A DNA stretch of 64,000 bases, taken from positions 21,802,811 through 21,866,810 of the forward strand of contig OY282605.1 in NCBI GenBank assembly GCA_958298945.1, read 5' to 3'. Below are positions 34,955 through 46,764 of this stretch, one piece after another. Source of the stretch: Atherix ibis. Lineage: Eukaryota; Arthropoda; Insecta; Diptera; Athericidae. Below the pieces are notes generated by a model. It saw only the letters and a list, made by a program, of their open reading frames with translations, ran no database searches and was not told the origin of the DNA. The stretch's first letter is position 1. Each line of letters begins with the position of its first letter. The translations under genes and the position numbers were made by a program.

Positions 34955-35320
34955 TGTTCGGTATTCTACCATTTTATGGAGAATGGCGTGTTTTAAAACT
35001 CTCCGAAAGTCTACAAAATTTAAAAAAAACCTGAAATTTAATTGCATTTAATACTAGAAGATTGGGAAACAAAAAATAATGCACGCCGTTGTTTTTAAAA
35101 TTGATTTCTCTTCAGAATAAGTGAGTTAAACATATTAATTATGTTTCTGGAATTCAAAAAGTTTTCATTACGAAAAATAGATGTCAGTGGGTGTCTACAC
35201 AAAAAATTCTACACAAATATATAGCAAACAGTACGATTTATCGCCACTGTCGTAATTATCCAGACCTTAGATTATAGAAAAACTGGATAGACCTCTACAC
35301 AAAAATTCTGTCCAAATTTT
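34955..35320 (+). repeat. Dispersed repeat family R, copy 3
   Basis: GGAGAATGGCGTGTTTTAAA, ACTCTCCGAAAGTCTACAAA, AAAAATAGATGTCAGTGGGT, then GATTATAGAAAAACTGGATA. Same order as copy 2 with small indels. Confidence 0.8.
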
Positions 35321-35454
35321 TTCGACAATACATTTGTAAGAACGCGCACAGTTGGAATAACGTAAACGCGCTGATATAAAAACTTCATATTTACTGTGGT
35401 GAAGAATAAAACTATTCATGCAAATGTATTAATTTATACTGACTTGTTAGTAAA

Positions 35455-35790
35455 ATATTTAAAATTCATGGAGAATAGCGTGCTCTAAAACTCTCCAAAA
35501 GTCTACAAAATTGAGGTGCTTCTTATATTATTCAAATTTACAAAATACATGATAAATCTGAAATACAATTCCATTTAATACCAGAAAATTGGGGGGAAGG
35601 GAAATAATACCCGCCGTTGTGTTTAAAATTAATTTCTCTTCGGAATAAGTGAGGTAAAATGGATATTTTTCGACACAAAAAATTCTACACAAATGTAGGC
35701 AAGAAGTACGATTTATTGCCGCTGTCGTAATAATCCAGACATAAAATTATGTATGCATATAAGAAAATCTGCCGTTGGGGCCTATCCAGG
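35455..35790 (+). repeat. Dispersed repeat family R, copy 4
   Basis: GGAGAATAGCGTGCTCTAAA, AACTCTCCAAAAGTCTACAA, then GCAAGAAGTACGATTTATTG and GCCGCTGTCGTAATAATCCA. It lies about 500 bp after copy 3 in the same orientation, so copies 3 and 4 may be a local duplication. Confidence 0.78.
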
Positions 35791-35794
35791 CTTT

Positions 35795-37670
35795 CTCTAA
35801 TCCATGTTTCTGATTAAAAAAAAACATACCGGAGCCTAAAAAATAATTTTAACGTTAAAAAATGAAAATAAGTGCAAATTTTACTTGTGGAGAGACCGCG
35901 AAGCTAATATAAGTAATGGAAAAATATAAAAACTATTATGTTGTAATATTTTTAAATTCTTTTTAAAAGAATAAAAAAAATTATGCAATATTTTTAAATT
36001 CAAAGAAGTATTGTAATTGTGAAGAAAAGTTCAACTATAAGGAAAAAATTGATAACGCTTTATAATAAATATAAACAATAAAAAAAAGCAAACAAACAAA
36101 AAATTCGCTCCTGAAGAAAGACAATTATATGCAACTGGTGGTGGAAGTTCCGTACCAGCAAAAAAAAATGACTACTGGTCTCCTGATATTTTTTGATAGC
36201 GACAGTGTTGATCACACTTTTTAGTATTAAAAAGCTAAATGTCAATGTTATTTGTTACCATAACGACCGTCAGTGCTAATAGATAAAACACCGTGCATAT
36301 CTGGTTAAGTTAAACTTGGTCCAAACACAATTGGTCTTTAACATTAGTTTAAACTTGACATTTCGTTAAACGTAGTTTAAACTGACAATTAAAAACCGGG
36401 CCACAAAAAAGCAAACACAGTTCCGCTAATGAAAGTGTGAAATCATACCAAGTAGAAGTTCCCCTTCTCATGGCGAATTGTGTGCAATTAGAACGGCGGT
36501 TTAGACCGTAATCAACCTCCTCATAGTGCGCATTTTATCAATTCCGGACTTTGCAGATGACTCGGTTCGTTATTGTATTCGGTATTGAGTACTGAACAAT
36601 CGAAACTTTGCAATGAGCCGGTTGATGAACTGGCATGGGAAACTCTCCAATCGTTCTATGCTCACAAAAATGGCATATTTTGGAGAATCAATGACGATTA
36701 CTCCGTGGGTGTTGGATAGGGAAGATAAAGTATAAAAATCGGGAATTTTAAGATCGCAAAGTTTAGCAGAAGTATGATCTTGCTTTGCTATGCATGCTTG
36801 ATGCCTAACTTTATGCGAATATTGTGTGTGTATGTGTGTTAGGAGAGTGGTGGGAGAAGGGAATAGAGAATTTTAGTGCAAAATGGTGCTCTTAAACCTA
36901 CCAAATAATTCTGAAAAAATAATTCCAGAACATTTAGAGAAAAATGGAGATACCCAAAATTATTTATATAAATAAAAAAATATGTTTCAAAAGTAGGAAT
37001 AAGAATGTTTAACAAAGGAAGGGGGGAGGGCGGAATGGAACAGTAAATAAGGGAAAGGTATCAAAATTGGAAAAGTAAAAATGTCAACACTCCTTATTTC
37101 TGGAGTACCATAACAGAAGACTGGACCTACGGCAAAATATTTCTTTTGACACATTGGCCAGACATCATTACCCATTCCAAAATTTCTGGCTAAGCAAACT
37201 TCTCAGAATTCGGTTTGGCCATATCGGTTCTACCATGATTTTTCTTTCTTTTGGTAACCAACCTCATCTTTTACGCCACCGATGGGGTAAAAGATGCCAC
37301 TAAATTTAACAAATTCTAATTGCTTCGTCGAAATTATGTTCGGCCTGTTCAATTTGGGAAAAAATAAAACAACAAATAATATTCTTATAAATAAAATTCT
37401 TGCATATTCAGCTAAAAAAATTAAAGCAGGTCCTCCTCTTCTATCTGGTAACAAAAATGTTCATACACATAGATTGTGGTACTACCAAATGACCTCTGGT
37501 TCTTGTACTACCAAATAACCTCTCGTACTATACAAAATTATTTCCAAATTTCTGAATTTTGTTATTTTGCACAACTGCGGCGCCTGAATTATAAGAACTA
37601 AGAATTGAATTGTATACACTTGGCATTTGTAGGGTTTTGTTGCAAATAAGCTACAACAAGGGGTCGTCAA
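35795..37670. other. Non-coding, unassigned; less AT-rich around 36.3-36.75 kb
   Basis: 36290-36400 has repeated AGTTTAAACT-type blocks. 36430-36720 is comparatively GC-rich, apparently single-copy, and not recognisable as protein on either strand. 36830 has a short GT run. Open stretches near 37230-37520 on both strands show no known domain. Confidence 0.45.
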
Positions 37671-37674
37671 CCTA

Positions 37675-38558
37675 CGGGGTCTGTTCCAAAACTATCGCGA
37701 ATGTTGAATTTCCGCGGGTTAGGTATATTCGATTTTCGATTTTCGTTATGTTGGGACTCATGTCTCTCACTTATGCCGACAAGTTTGGCCATTTTGAATG
37801 TTCAGTTAATTTTTGACAGCTGCTTTGCTTGCACTTGTTTTGGCTCGTCTTCGATTTTTGCCCATTCTCGACCAAAAACACCATCGCATTAACATTTCTA
37901 AGGATCGGTTGGATTCTGTCTGCGACGACCCAAATTTACTCCAGAGGGTCATAACTGGTGACGAATGACGTGGAAACCAAAGCTCAATCATCCCAATGGA
38001 AGCTGCCGCACGAGCTAAGACCTAAAAAAGCGCGCCAAGTTCGATCGAATGTGAAGATTTTGCTTACAGTTATCTTCGATTGCAGGGGCTGGTGCATCAT
38101 GAGATCTTGCCACAGGGTAGAACGATCAAAAAGGAATATTGCCTGCAAGTTATGCGCAAGTTGCGCGAAGCAATCCGCCAGAAACGCCCGGATTTGTGGA
38201 AGAATAAAAATTGAGTTTTGCTATTTTTGGCCAAAAAGAACACACTAATAATGCCGTAGCCATCCTATTCCCCAGATCTGGCCTCCTGTGACTTTTTCTT
38301 CTTCCCGAAACTGAAGAGCCCCATGAAAGGACGACGCTACGCTACGATTGAGGAGATAAAGATGGCATCGAAGGAGGAACTGAACAAGATCACAAAAAAT
38401 TATTTTTTGAAGTGCTTCGAGGATTGGAAAAAACATTGGCACAAGTTTATAATATCTGGTGGGGATTAATTTGAAGGGGACAAAATAGATATTCATGACT
38501 AAATAAATAATTTTTGAAAAAAAAAACAGAATTGTCGATACTTTATGAAAAGACTTCG
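37675..38558 (+). mobile_element. mariner (DD34D), both ends, internally deleted
   Basis: Termini CGGGGTCTGTTCCAAAACTA (37675) and, reversed, CGAAGTCTTTTCATAAAGTA (ending 38558) each lie next to TA (37673-37674, 38559-38560). The total is 884 bp. Same family as 28415: the leaders match for about 150 bp, including CTCATGTCTCTAACTTATGC (one base differs here) and ATTTTTGACAGCTGCT. Confidence 0.88.
37880..38469 (+). pseudogene. mariner transposase lacking HTH and second Asp
   Basis: Frame-shifting fragments in transposase order: HHISISKDRLDSVCDDPNLL, then RVITGDE (first Asp), ETKAQSSQWKLPHELRPKKA, RSNVKILLTVIFDCRG, EAIRQKRPDLWKNKN. A stop and a deletion then remove the HHDNAPAHTS segment, leaving FLAKKNT, SYSPDLASCDFFFFPKLKSP (third Asp), MKGRRYATIEEIKMAS and CFEDWKKHWHKFIISGGD with a stop. 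The N-terminal DNA-binding region is also deleted. What is missing here is partly what survives in the 28415 copy. Confidence 0.85.
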
Positions 38559-38559
38559 T

Positions 38560-41215
38560 ACATCCAAACAAACGTACTCGAGCATCCTGCCTTTATTGTC
38601 GCAGCACTCAGAATCTTCATTTCAGTACTAATATTACTTGAATTTGATAGCGCACAAATAAAATAAAATAAAAATCTTACATTATAATACTACAATTATA
38701 CACCGAAAAGTACCTGCAAATTCCAAAAATATTGTATAAATCCTTCTGAATGAAGCTAATCCGTACAAAAATTGATGTGAAACACAAATTTTAGTTAATA
38801 TTACGTTTTTTAACAGTCGATTTTTTGTTTGTTTGCAGTCAAAATGTATGACAAAAAATTGTTAAAATATTTTAAAGAAATTATGTGAATAACAAGTGAC
38901 TAATTACATTATTGGGGAGGGGGAGCTGAACAATTAATTGGGTCATTATGACGTGTACTTGCAGAATAATATATTCCGTATTTTCGTTAATGTTTTTTTT
39001 TTTGTTTACCAATTCTATGTCATACTAAAAGTTGTGTATAAAATGTAAATAATATTTAAGCTCTACTAAAACTCTTCCTTTATTTTTGAAAAGATCTTAA
39101 GATATGCACTTTTTTTAAAAAAGAAAAATAATAATGACGATAATATTTGGAAATAATTACCATAATAAAAACTTGAAGTTAGTCATTTAATAAAATTGAG
39201 GTTTATTAACTTTTGAGGATATTTCAATAATAAGGCATGTACAAGTATTCCAGACAATTAAGGACATGCCAGGATCAAAACGAATTTACTTAAAAATGAC
39301 TTTGACCTAGTTTTTACGGTCTGACGTGTGTTTCCTTTCTTAGATCAAAGATATTATATTCTATAAAATGATTTATCTGTTGATGACACATTCATCATCC
39401 CCCGCTGATTATGCTTATATTATTGAACGAGTATTTATTATCAAATCCTACGATTTGGTTATGAAGATTTTTCATCTCATTTAATGAGAAGTGAAGGCTC
39501 ACACATTTTTTTTTGTCTTGAAATTTTCATCCTTACCCTGTCAAATATAATTATGTATTGTACATTAAGGAATAAGTGAATGCCTGTGTATGACATCGAC
39601 TATTATTTGGTCTTATTACTTCTCAAATATGGCAAAGAATCGAAATAGGAAATTCTTTGGATTATCTTTACTGTTTTCCTAGGAACAATTTCCATTTATT
39701 ATACATACTATAACATCTGATTTACTTTGGAAATTATTACTTTTAACAAAAGCTCTCAAAATTCTAAGAACAGTTCATGCCATGACACTTATAGAAGCTG
39801 TTCAAATTCAAAGAGAATTTTATTGAATATTTCATGAAACCGAAGTGCTAATTTATTCTGTTTAAGCAACTAAGCAAACTAACATTTCCCATAATAATAA
39901 TTATACTTTGTGTCTAAGTACGTGCATATATGTGTGCATACTTAGTTCTTTGTACGAATAAAGCCCCTAGGATATGAGCCAGAAGCTACGTGATAACTTC
40001 ATCATCATAAGTGGATTTAGATTATTCCACGAATTTATTGGAATTATGTTATTAGAACTCATTTGGATTATTGTACAAATTTATTCATTATTTTTAATGC
40101 TATTGTAATTTTTATACCAAAATTTAAGGAAATAAATTTTTTGATTATACAATAATGCAATAGGATCGGATTATCCAAATAAGTTTTTTTTAAATATTCG
40201 TGGATTTTATTTTTACCAATAAAGTTAAAAATAATCAATGTTTTTTCCATCTTTAAGAACCCATAAATTTTTTTTTTAAATTTAATAATCAATTATTTAA
40301 GTCCCATAAATATTTTTTTTTGAAATTCTTAATGTTCTCAAAATAAGTTCACAACTTTCTATTTTAAATAATTTTTTGAATTAAAATAAAAAAAACTGTA
40401 ATTTAGTTGATTGGAATCATTTATATAGACTTGAGGAAATTATTTATGAAATATAATATCAATAAAATGGCCGCTTCTGGCCTTGTAGAAATTTGTCTGC
40501 TTTTTTTTTATAGCACTTTTCAACAATGCTTTTCAGACATTTATCGGGTAAATTTTGATTGATTTCGTTGAGTATTTTTTTTAAGTTGTTTCGATTGTCT
40601 TCGGTAGAAATTGGGAAATTATCACTTTTCGACATAATTTGGTCAGGACACATCGGTCGCACAATTATTTTTGTACCGCGTGCAGTGTGTGGCGTGGCAA
40701 TGTCCTGTTTTATGGACGTGACGTGGCACTGTCCAATTCACAGACGAAAAAGTTCTGTAACAGCTCCTTTAATTGCTCACCGTAGGAATATAAACCTATA
40801 TTAGTAACTTTGTGAATTGTCTCTGAATTTTCAGATTCCTGAAAGCTGATATTTCGTTTTATCACTCAACATCAATTTCTTGTAAAAGTCAAGGTCTTAT
40901 TTATGAAGCCCTAACACGTTTTCGCTCTATTGTTGGTGGCGCAAATGATTTCTTGGCTGAAGTTCCTTTATCATCTGTGATAGATATGAATGTAAATCTT
41001 TATGTAAAATATTCTGCAAAATGGTTTAAGACAAATTCAATTTAATTACACGATGTACACGTATTATGGAGGTTCCAGGACCCTAAGCAAAACTTTCACA
41101 TATTTAAGGGTTATCATGTAGTACTAAGCCCTTAGACTAACAAACACTGTAGTAAGCTTTTCAAAATTATTCCTCATACGATAAAAATTGCAATTTGAAA
41201 ACATATTACAAGTGT
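38560..41215. other. AT-rich non-coding, unassigned
   Basis: A 67-codon minus-strand open stretch at 40459-40662 sits in a block (40450-40810) that is less AT-rich than its flanks. It has no motif I can name and no start-site or splice support. Nothing else was recognised. Confidence 0.5.
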
Positions 41216-41219
41216 AGTA

Positions 41220-42290
41220 TGATAAGTCAGTGATAAATGAAATAAAAAAATAATTTATTCAACAAAAATTAATTTATCGTTCAACATAGTCTCCTTTTAG
41301 CTCGATACACTTCGTTTAACGATATTCCAACTTTTCTATACCATCATTGCAGTACGATTTATAAAAATCAGCAAAATAGACCTCAATTTTGGCTAGAACC
41401 AAGCCATTTACTGATGTTTAGAGACAGGGAAAAATCGCGGGAAGCTTTATCTGGGGAATATGGTGGGTGGAAAAGAGATTCATAAGGGATTTCTCCTTGT
41501 TTTGATGTTGCAATTGATGATGAATATGCAGGTGCATTGTTGTTTTGTCTTGATTTCATTATTCAACTGGTCGTTTTTCTTTTTTCCAGATAGAAATTGC
41601 ACCATGTGCATCTCAGAAACCAGTAGCCATAACCTTTTCTGCCGATAGAACCTTTTTTACCTTCTTTGGTACAAGTTCACTAGTAGAAGCCCACTGTTTT
41701 GACTGAACGAATATGTTTCGGCAAAAATTCATTTGGATTACACTTAAAAATATCCAATCATTCCGTTGAAGTTGTTACACGAACTCGTTTTTGGTCAACA
41801 GTTAGCAAACGCGGCAGCCATTAGGCCGATAGCTTTCTCATACCCAAAATTTCACGTAAGATATTGACTATACGTTCTTTTGAAATGTTTACCATGTCAG
41901 CCACCTTGTACACTTTCATTTGAAGGTCTTTTAAAACAATATCATGGATTTTATTCGGTTGTGGCCTAAATTGGACGTCCTGCACGCTCAGTGTCAGTTG
42001 TACTTGTACAACTACAACGAAATTTAATAAATCTTTTTTGATTTCATTCCATACTCCATTATACTTATCAAGTTAGGTTTAAGTTTTAGATATTGTTTTT
42101 TCCCTCACTCTTTTCCATATTAATAAAAAAAACACATCGTGTCTGCTTTCAATGACTGTTAAAACTAAACTTATGAACAGATGTTTATAAAATTAGTGCA
42201 TGATGTGCTTTTAAGAATACCAGATGATAAAAAAATAATATCGTTTTGTTGATATCGGCTATATCTGTTGCATTTATCACTGACTTATCA
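41220..42290 (-). mobile_element. Degenerate mariner with perfect 20-bp terminal repeats
   Basis: TGATAAGTCAGTGATAAATG at 41220-41239 and its exact reverse complement at 42271-42290 lie between TA dinucleotides. The 1071-bp body encodes a decayed minus-strand transposase: RVRVTTSTE (N-terminal side), NNNAPAYSSSIATSK (second-Asp block, Asp lost), SLFHPPYSPDKASRDFSLSL (third Asp) and a C-terminal YRKVGI-like region. Stops and frameshifts occur throughout. The near-perfect ends with a badly decayed gene suggest a non-autonomous lineage moved by a relative. Confidence 0.85.
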
Positions 42291-43036
42291 TATTGTCTAG
42301 TATTTCGACTAAATTTTCGGATAGTCGCTGTAATCGACAAAAAATTTTGTAGTATTATTCGGATAATTACACGTCTCTCTATGAATATATTTCTTTTGCT
42401 TCATTTTTTTTTCTAAACACGTCAAAATTACATGAATATTAAATGAATAATTTAAGGTTACTAAACGAAGCTACCTCACACACTTTCATATGAAGTTCTT
42501 TTAATATAATATCATAGATTTTTTTCGGTGGTGACCTAAATTAGACGTCCTGCGCGCTAAGCGTCACTTGTGCTTGTACACCCACATCGAAATTCAATAA
42601 ATCACTTTTGAATCATTCCATACCCCATTATACATATCAAGTTAGGTTTTAGTTTTAGATATTGTTTTTCCTCACTTTTTTCCACATTAATGAAAAAAAC
42701 ACAAATCTTGTCTACTTTCAATGACTGTCAAAAGTATATTTATGAACAGATATTTATAAAATTGGTGCATAATGTCCTTTTAAGAATACCAGTTGATAAA
42801 AAAATAATATCGTTTTGCTTATATCGGCTACATCTCTTGCATTTATCACTGACTTATCATATTGCCTAATATTTCGACTAAATTTTCTGAGCGTCCCAGT
42901 AATTGACAAAACCTTTTTGTAGTATTATTCAGATAATTACACGTCTCTATGACTGTATTTCTTTTGCTTCATATTTTTTTTCTAAACACGTCAAATTTAT
43001 ATGAATATTAAATGAATAAATTTAAGGTTATTAAAC
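41900..43036. repeat. Tandem segmental duplication, period about 569 bp
   Basis: 41900-42469 is repeated at 42470-43036. Anchors: the 20-bp terminal repeat at 42271 recurs at 42840, and ATCATGGATT at 41941 recurs as ATCATAGATT at 42511. The unit covers the N-terminal third of the mariner plus about 180 bp of unrelated flank (CTAAACACGTCAAAATTACA and following). Hence it arose after the insertion, not by transposition. Confidence 0.9.
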
Positions 43037-43039
43037 TAA

Positions 43040-43770
43040 AAACGTGTATACAACAAATCAATTAATTAGAATAAAAAATTATGTTGAAAACAATACTACA
43101 ATAAAACCATTAAAATTATCCCAGAAAATAATAATAGTAATGATATAAAAAAAATAACAATTATATTAAATAAAATTAATGTTCCAGTCAATATTAATGA
43201 GGATTGGTTCTCGTTCAATTTAGCATAGAAAAACATTTTTCATAAATCGATCGATATTCATATTAATTACGCTAAATTCGTATTGACGCTAACAAATTTT
43301 CATGAAATGCTTTTATTTTCTCTGCCTTCATTATTATTATTTCTGATTTCATAATTCTTCTATATAGAAAAGCTTGAATTTTCTCATAGAGAAAAGCTTG
43401 AATTTTTGTCTCTACTTCTCCTGTTCCAGCAATACTTAAGCTTGAACACGTTCAACTCGATTTCCAACTCCTTCAAATATTGAATGACACACAATATAAA
43501 ATTTTAATTAGTTTCCCATAACCTTCAAATTTCCTATCCTTATTGAACAATATGTTATTATTTGTTTTCGAAGAGAAGCAAACAATTTTTCTTGTTCAAT
43601 TAACAGGATCAAAAGTGTACTGAAACGCTTCCATTAAGTGTTATTGATTGGATCGAATCCTTAAGAAGTTTTATCCTCTTTTGTACAACATATAAATTTT
43701 ACTCTTTTATTTCGAAATAGGCCTGGAATAATTGCATTACGGTATGCTCCAATGGTCGTTTGATTTTAGT
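43040..43770. other. AT-rich non-coding
   Basis: Contains a 26-bp direct repeat (AGAAAAGCTTGAATTTTCTC and AGAAAAGCTTGAATTTTTGT, about 43367 and 43393). Otherwise unassigned. Confidence 0.5.
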
Positions 43771-43772
43771 AC

Positions 43773-44014
43773 TCAGTCGGTGAGAGACATTTTTTCGCTG
43801 TCGGCTCCTTCCTATTGAGTTTTATCAAGTTAAGTGCTACGAGTATGAGTGTTGTCCTTATCGCAAGTGTTTGGTTTTCCTTGCCATGTTTTCAATGTCA
43901 ACAACATCTTGTTATATTTTCTTTCGTTTTACTAAATCTTGACATATTCAGACCTCGTTGATTTGATTACCATATATAAAAAAAAATGGGCGCTCAATAA
44001 AACTGATTTTCCAG
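43773..44014 (+). promoter_or_regulatory. Candidate non-coding first exon with initiator
   Basis: TCAGT at 43773-43777 in ACTCAGTCGGTGAG resembles an arthropod initiator. The following block is GC-richer than its surroundings and ends CCAG/GTAAGC at 44014/44015, a strong donor. It has stops in every frame. It could be an alternative start of the gene that begins at 22411, or of an unseen gene. Inference only. Confidence 0.3.
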
Positions 44015-44435
44015 GTAAGCTAAGGTGTTAGTATTACATGTGAGTCAGTCATATATGATTTTATGTGAAATAATGTTGTTAAGTTATGAAGCGGATATAT
44101 TTAGTATGATTTGATTTGATTTGAAATTTGTTGTGAAACACAGTTTGTTCGTCTAAACAATTGTGAAAGTGTCGAAATTGGATTTATCTTAACAAACTAA
44201 GAGTACGAGAATGAGATTTTGCGGTTTTCTAAGGATAAGATCGTCGTCATCTGTATTTCTTGTTAGTTCGACGAAAATGCACAAAAGGACAAATGCGTGT
44301 AATTATCTAAATTATATATCAAAAGTCTTCTACTTGTTATTTAAATCTTTTAAGCTTGTGTTTTAGATACACACGGTTGGTGTACCATAAATTTATACGA
44401 TTATTAGTCGTTTTTAATGTGAATTTAATTTTATA

Positions 44436-46762
44436 CAGTGCTGGCCAAAAAATTTAGCTCACTTTTAATCTTTTTGTTTGTGTTCGTAAAATGCTAATAG
44501 TTTGTTTTATAAAAAAGGGCAACATTTTATTTATAATCTTTTAAATAAAATAAAAGTTTCGAAAAGGTATATTCATAAAATTGGTTAGTCGAAAAAGTTT
44601 GCAGCGTTTTTTGAGTAAAAAAGATATGCTTAAATCAGAATGTTAAAATCAATTTACTCAAAGAGGTACGATTCCATCACTATAGAACTTCTGTGGTTTC
44701 TGGCTGATCAAATGAATCAAGTGGTTGTCATAGGCATCTCTTCCAGCCAGCTTGATTCCATTAAGAGAGTACTGCAGAGATCGAAAAAAACAGAACTTCC
44801 AGGTAGGCTCTCTTATTTTTTGGCGACTCATCAAAAACGTGTGGTGGAGCGTAATCATGATGGAAGACAATACCCTTACTAATGATCAATTTTGGTCATT
44901 TTCTGTCAATCCCTTGCCGTAATCTCTCGAGTTACTCACAGTACAATACCGAGTTAACAGTTTGACCGAACAGTAATAGTTTATAATAAACTATTTCCTT
45001 CCAGTCCCACCATACACATACATCATAACTTTATTACCCGTTAATCCTGGCTTTGAAATTATTTGTGATCGTTCATCTCTCTTTTTCCGTGATATCTTTC
45101 GAATGATATTCTCTTATTTTACCCACTTCCAAAATCAGTTATAATTTGCTTCAGAAATGGCCCAATTTCATTGCGCTTTAGCTGCGTTTAGTCAGTCCAT
45201 CTTGTTTTCACATTCAATTCATAAGGCATTCATAAATCGTGTTTGTTTTTGAAAGCAGCCTTTTGCAAAAGGGTTTAAAACGGGTTGATGATAAATGTTT
45301 ATTTCATAAGTTATATTATGACTGCTGATATGTCGTTCGTGCTCAATATTTTCGACAATTCCATTATTTTTTTTATAATTGGCCGATCAGAACGGGATTC
45401 ATCTTTGACAGCGAAATTTCCAGAACGAAATCAATTTTTGTGTTAATAGTTTTTATATCAACTGGTATTGTGGAAAAATTGTCAAAGTGGTATTGTAAGA
45501 CATGTAGAATTATCTCTTTATGCTGGTTTATTTTTGAGGTTTAATAATTTTTGGTACACTAAACCTTAAAATATTACGCCACACAAAGCCGTTAGTGTTG
45601 TTACTATGCGACTAGTGGTTACTGAGTTATTTCCATTTAACTGCATCTGTCGGAAAAGACCACGAACTTTTTCGACTAGCTAATATTTTTTCTAATACGC
45701 CATAATAAAAAAAATTACAACATTTTTTCAATTTATTTTTGGAAAAAATCTTTTATTTTTATCTAAATTCAATACTTGTTTACACATCCTTTAGCATCAA
45801 TGACAACTTGACCGCGGTTTTTCATTGATATTGTTAATTGTTGAAGAAATTCTGTCATTATAGTCTCCCGCGACTTCTCTATTTCCATTTTTAATTATCG
45901 AATGGTGTCTGGGCGTATCCAGGCTATTCTTAATTTCAATTATGACCAAAAGAATTTGGTTCAGATCAAGACTATACGAGGGCCAGTTTAACCTGTCAAA
46001 CTCTTTATTTGCTGGCAAAAAAATGTGTACGATTAGGTAAGTTTTTGTTAGTAAATTTTAATTTTATTATTTTTGCTCCAAATTTTTTTGCTCAACAAAT
46101 TCTATGTTTAGTGACTTGAGAAAAATTCCCCAAATTATTAAAGCCTCTGTTTTAGGTAGTAAATTACAGGTAAATGATCAGTCCAATCATCCCACATTTG
46201 ATCAGTCCAATTGATATGCTCATGAGCCCAAGAGTCAAGCTATTCTTATGCGCACATGGGATCAAGAACGGCTTAACGACCTATCGCCGTGCATGAGTTC
46301 CAGTCGTCACTTATATTCTTGTTATGGTTCAACTCGAAATTCCGGTCCGTCAGACGCGATTTTACAAAGGTTTAAAAATGATTTCTTGAGATTTGTAGTC
46401 TTAAGAAATGATCTTCCTGAATCGTCGCTTTTCGTGGTGTCCCTGATCCGTTTTTCCGCTGCAAACTTTCAGTTTTCTTGTAGCGCTTCACAATTGCTGT
46501 AATCGTTCTTTGTGCACATCCCAACCGAGCAGCAATAGCTTTTGTAAATAATTTTTCTCGCATGGGAGTCATAATCGACACTTTCCCATTTTCACTCTAA
46601 TTTAATACAAGATTTACTATTCACCACTGTTAAATATTAACTAAGCAATTAAGAAATATTTTTTTCAAAACCCAATAAATGCTAGAAAACCCCATTTGAA
46701 AATGACTCATTTATCAATTAAGTAATAATATTGAAGTGAACATAATTTTTTGGCCACCACTG
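44436..46762 (-). mobile_element. Tc1-like element containing an inserted mariner
   Basis: Ends CAGTGCTGGCCAAAAAATTT (44436) and, reversed, CAGTGGTGGCCAAAAAATTA (ending 46762) are flanked by TA. Subtracting the inserted mariner leaves about 1.24 kb. Minus-strand transposase pieces: MREKLFTKAIAARLGCAQRT, ITAIVKRYKKTESLQRKNGS (HTH, from 46560), SGTPRKATIQEDHFLRLQIS, and near the left RLNWPSYSLDLNQI (from about 45990; compare WPS.SPDLNPIEN). Much of the centre is decayed. Confidence 0.87.
44588..45676 (-). mobile_element. mariner nested inside the Tc1-like element
   Basis: Ends GTCGAAAAAGTTTGCAG (44588) and, reversed, GTCGAAAAAGTTCGTGG (ending 45676) lie next to TA (44586-44587, 45677-45678). 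Minus-strand reading: VMMYVWWDWKEIVYYKLLLF, GQTVNSVLYCE, KGIVFHHDYAPPHVF (second Asp), a deletion over the PPYSPDL region, RSLQYSLNGIKLAGRDAYDN and QKPQKFYSDGIVPL. This matches the mellifera-like mariner group by its VWWDWKG and FYSDGI motifs. The third catalytic Asp region is lost and the leader half is unreadable. Confidence 0.87.
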
Positions 46763-46764
46763 TA

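Noticed and set aside
37230..37518. Opposed 74-codon frames on both strands
   Set aside because: No recognisable domain; low-complexity AT-rich translation; no gene context.
40459..40662. 67-codon minus-strand frame (MRPMCPDQIMSKSDN...)
   Set aside because: It looks protein-like, but no family motif, start-site context or splice sites could be found, so it was not called a gene. A transposase tail is possible but unsupported.
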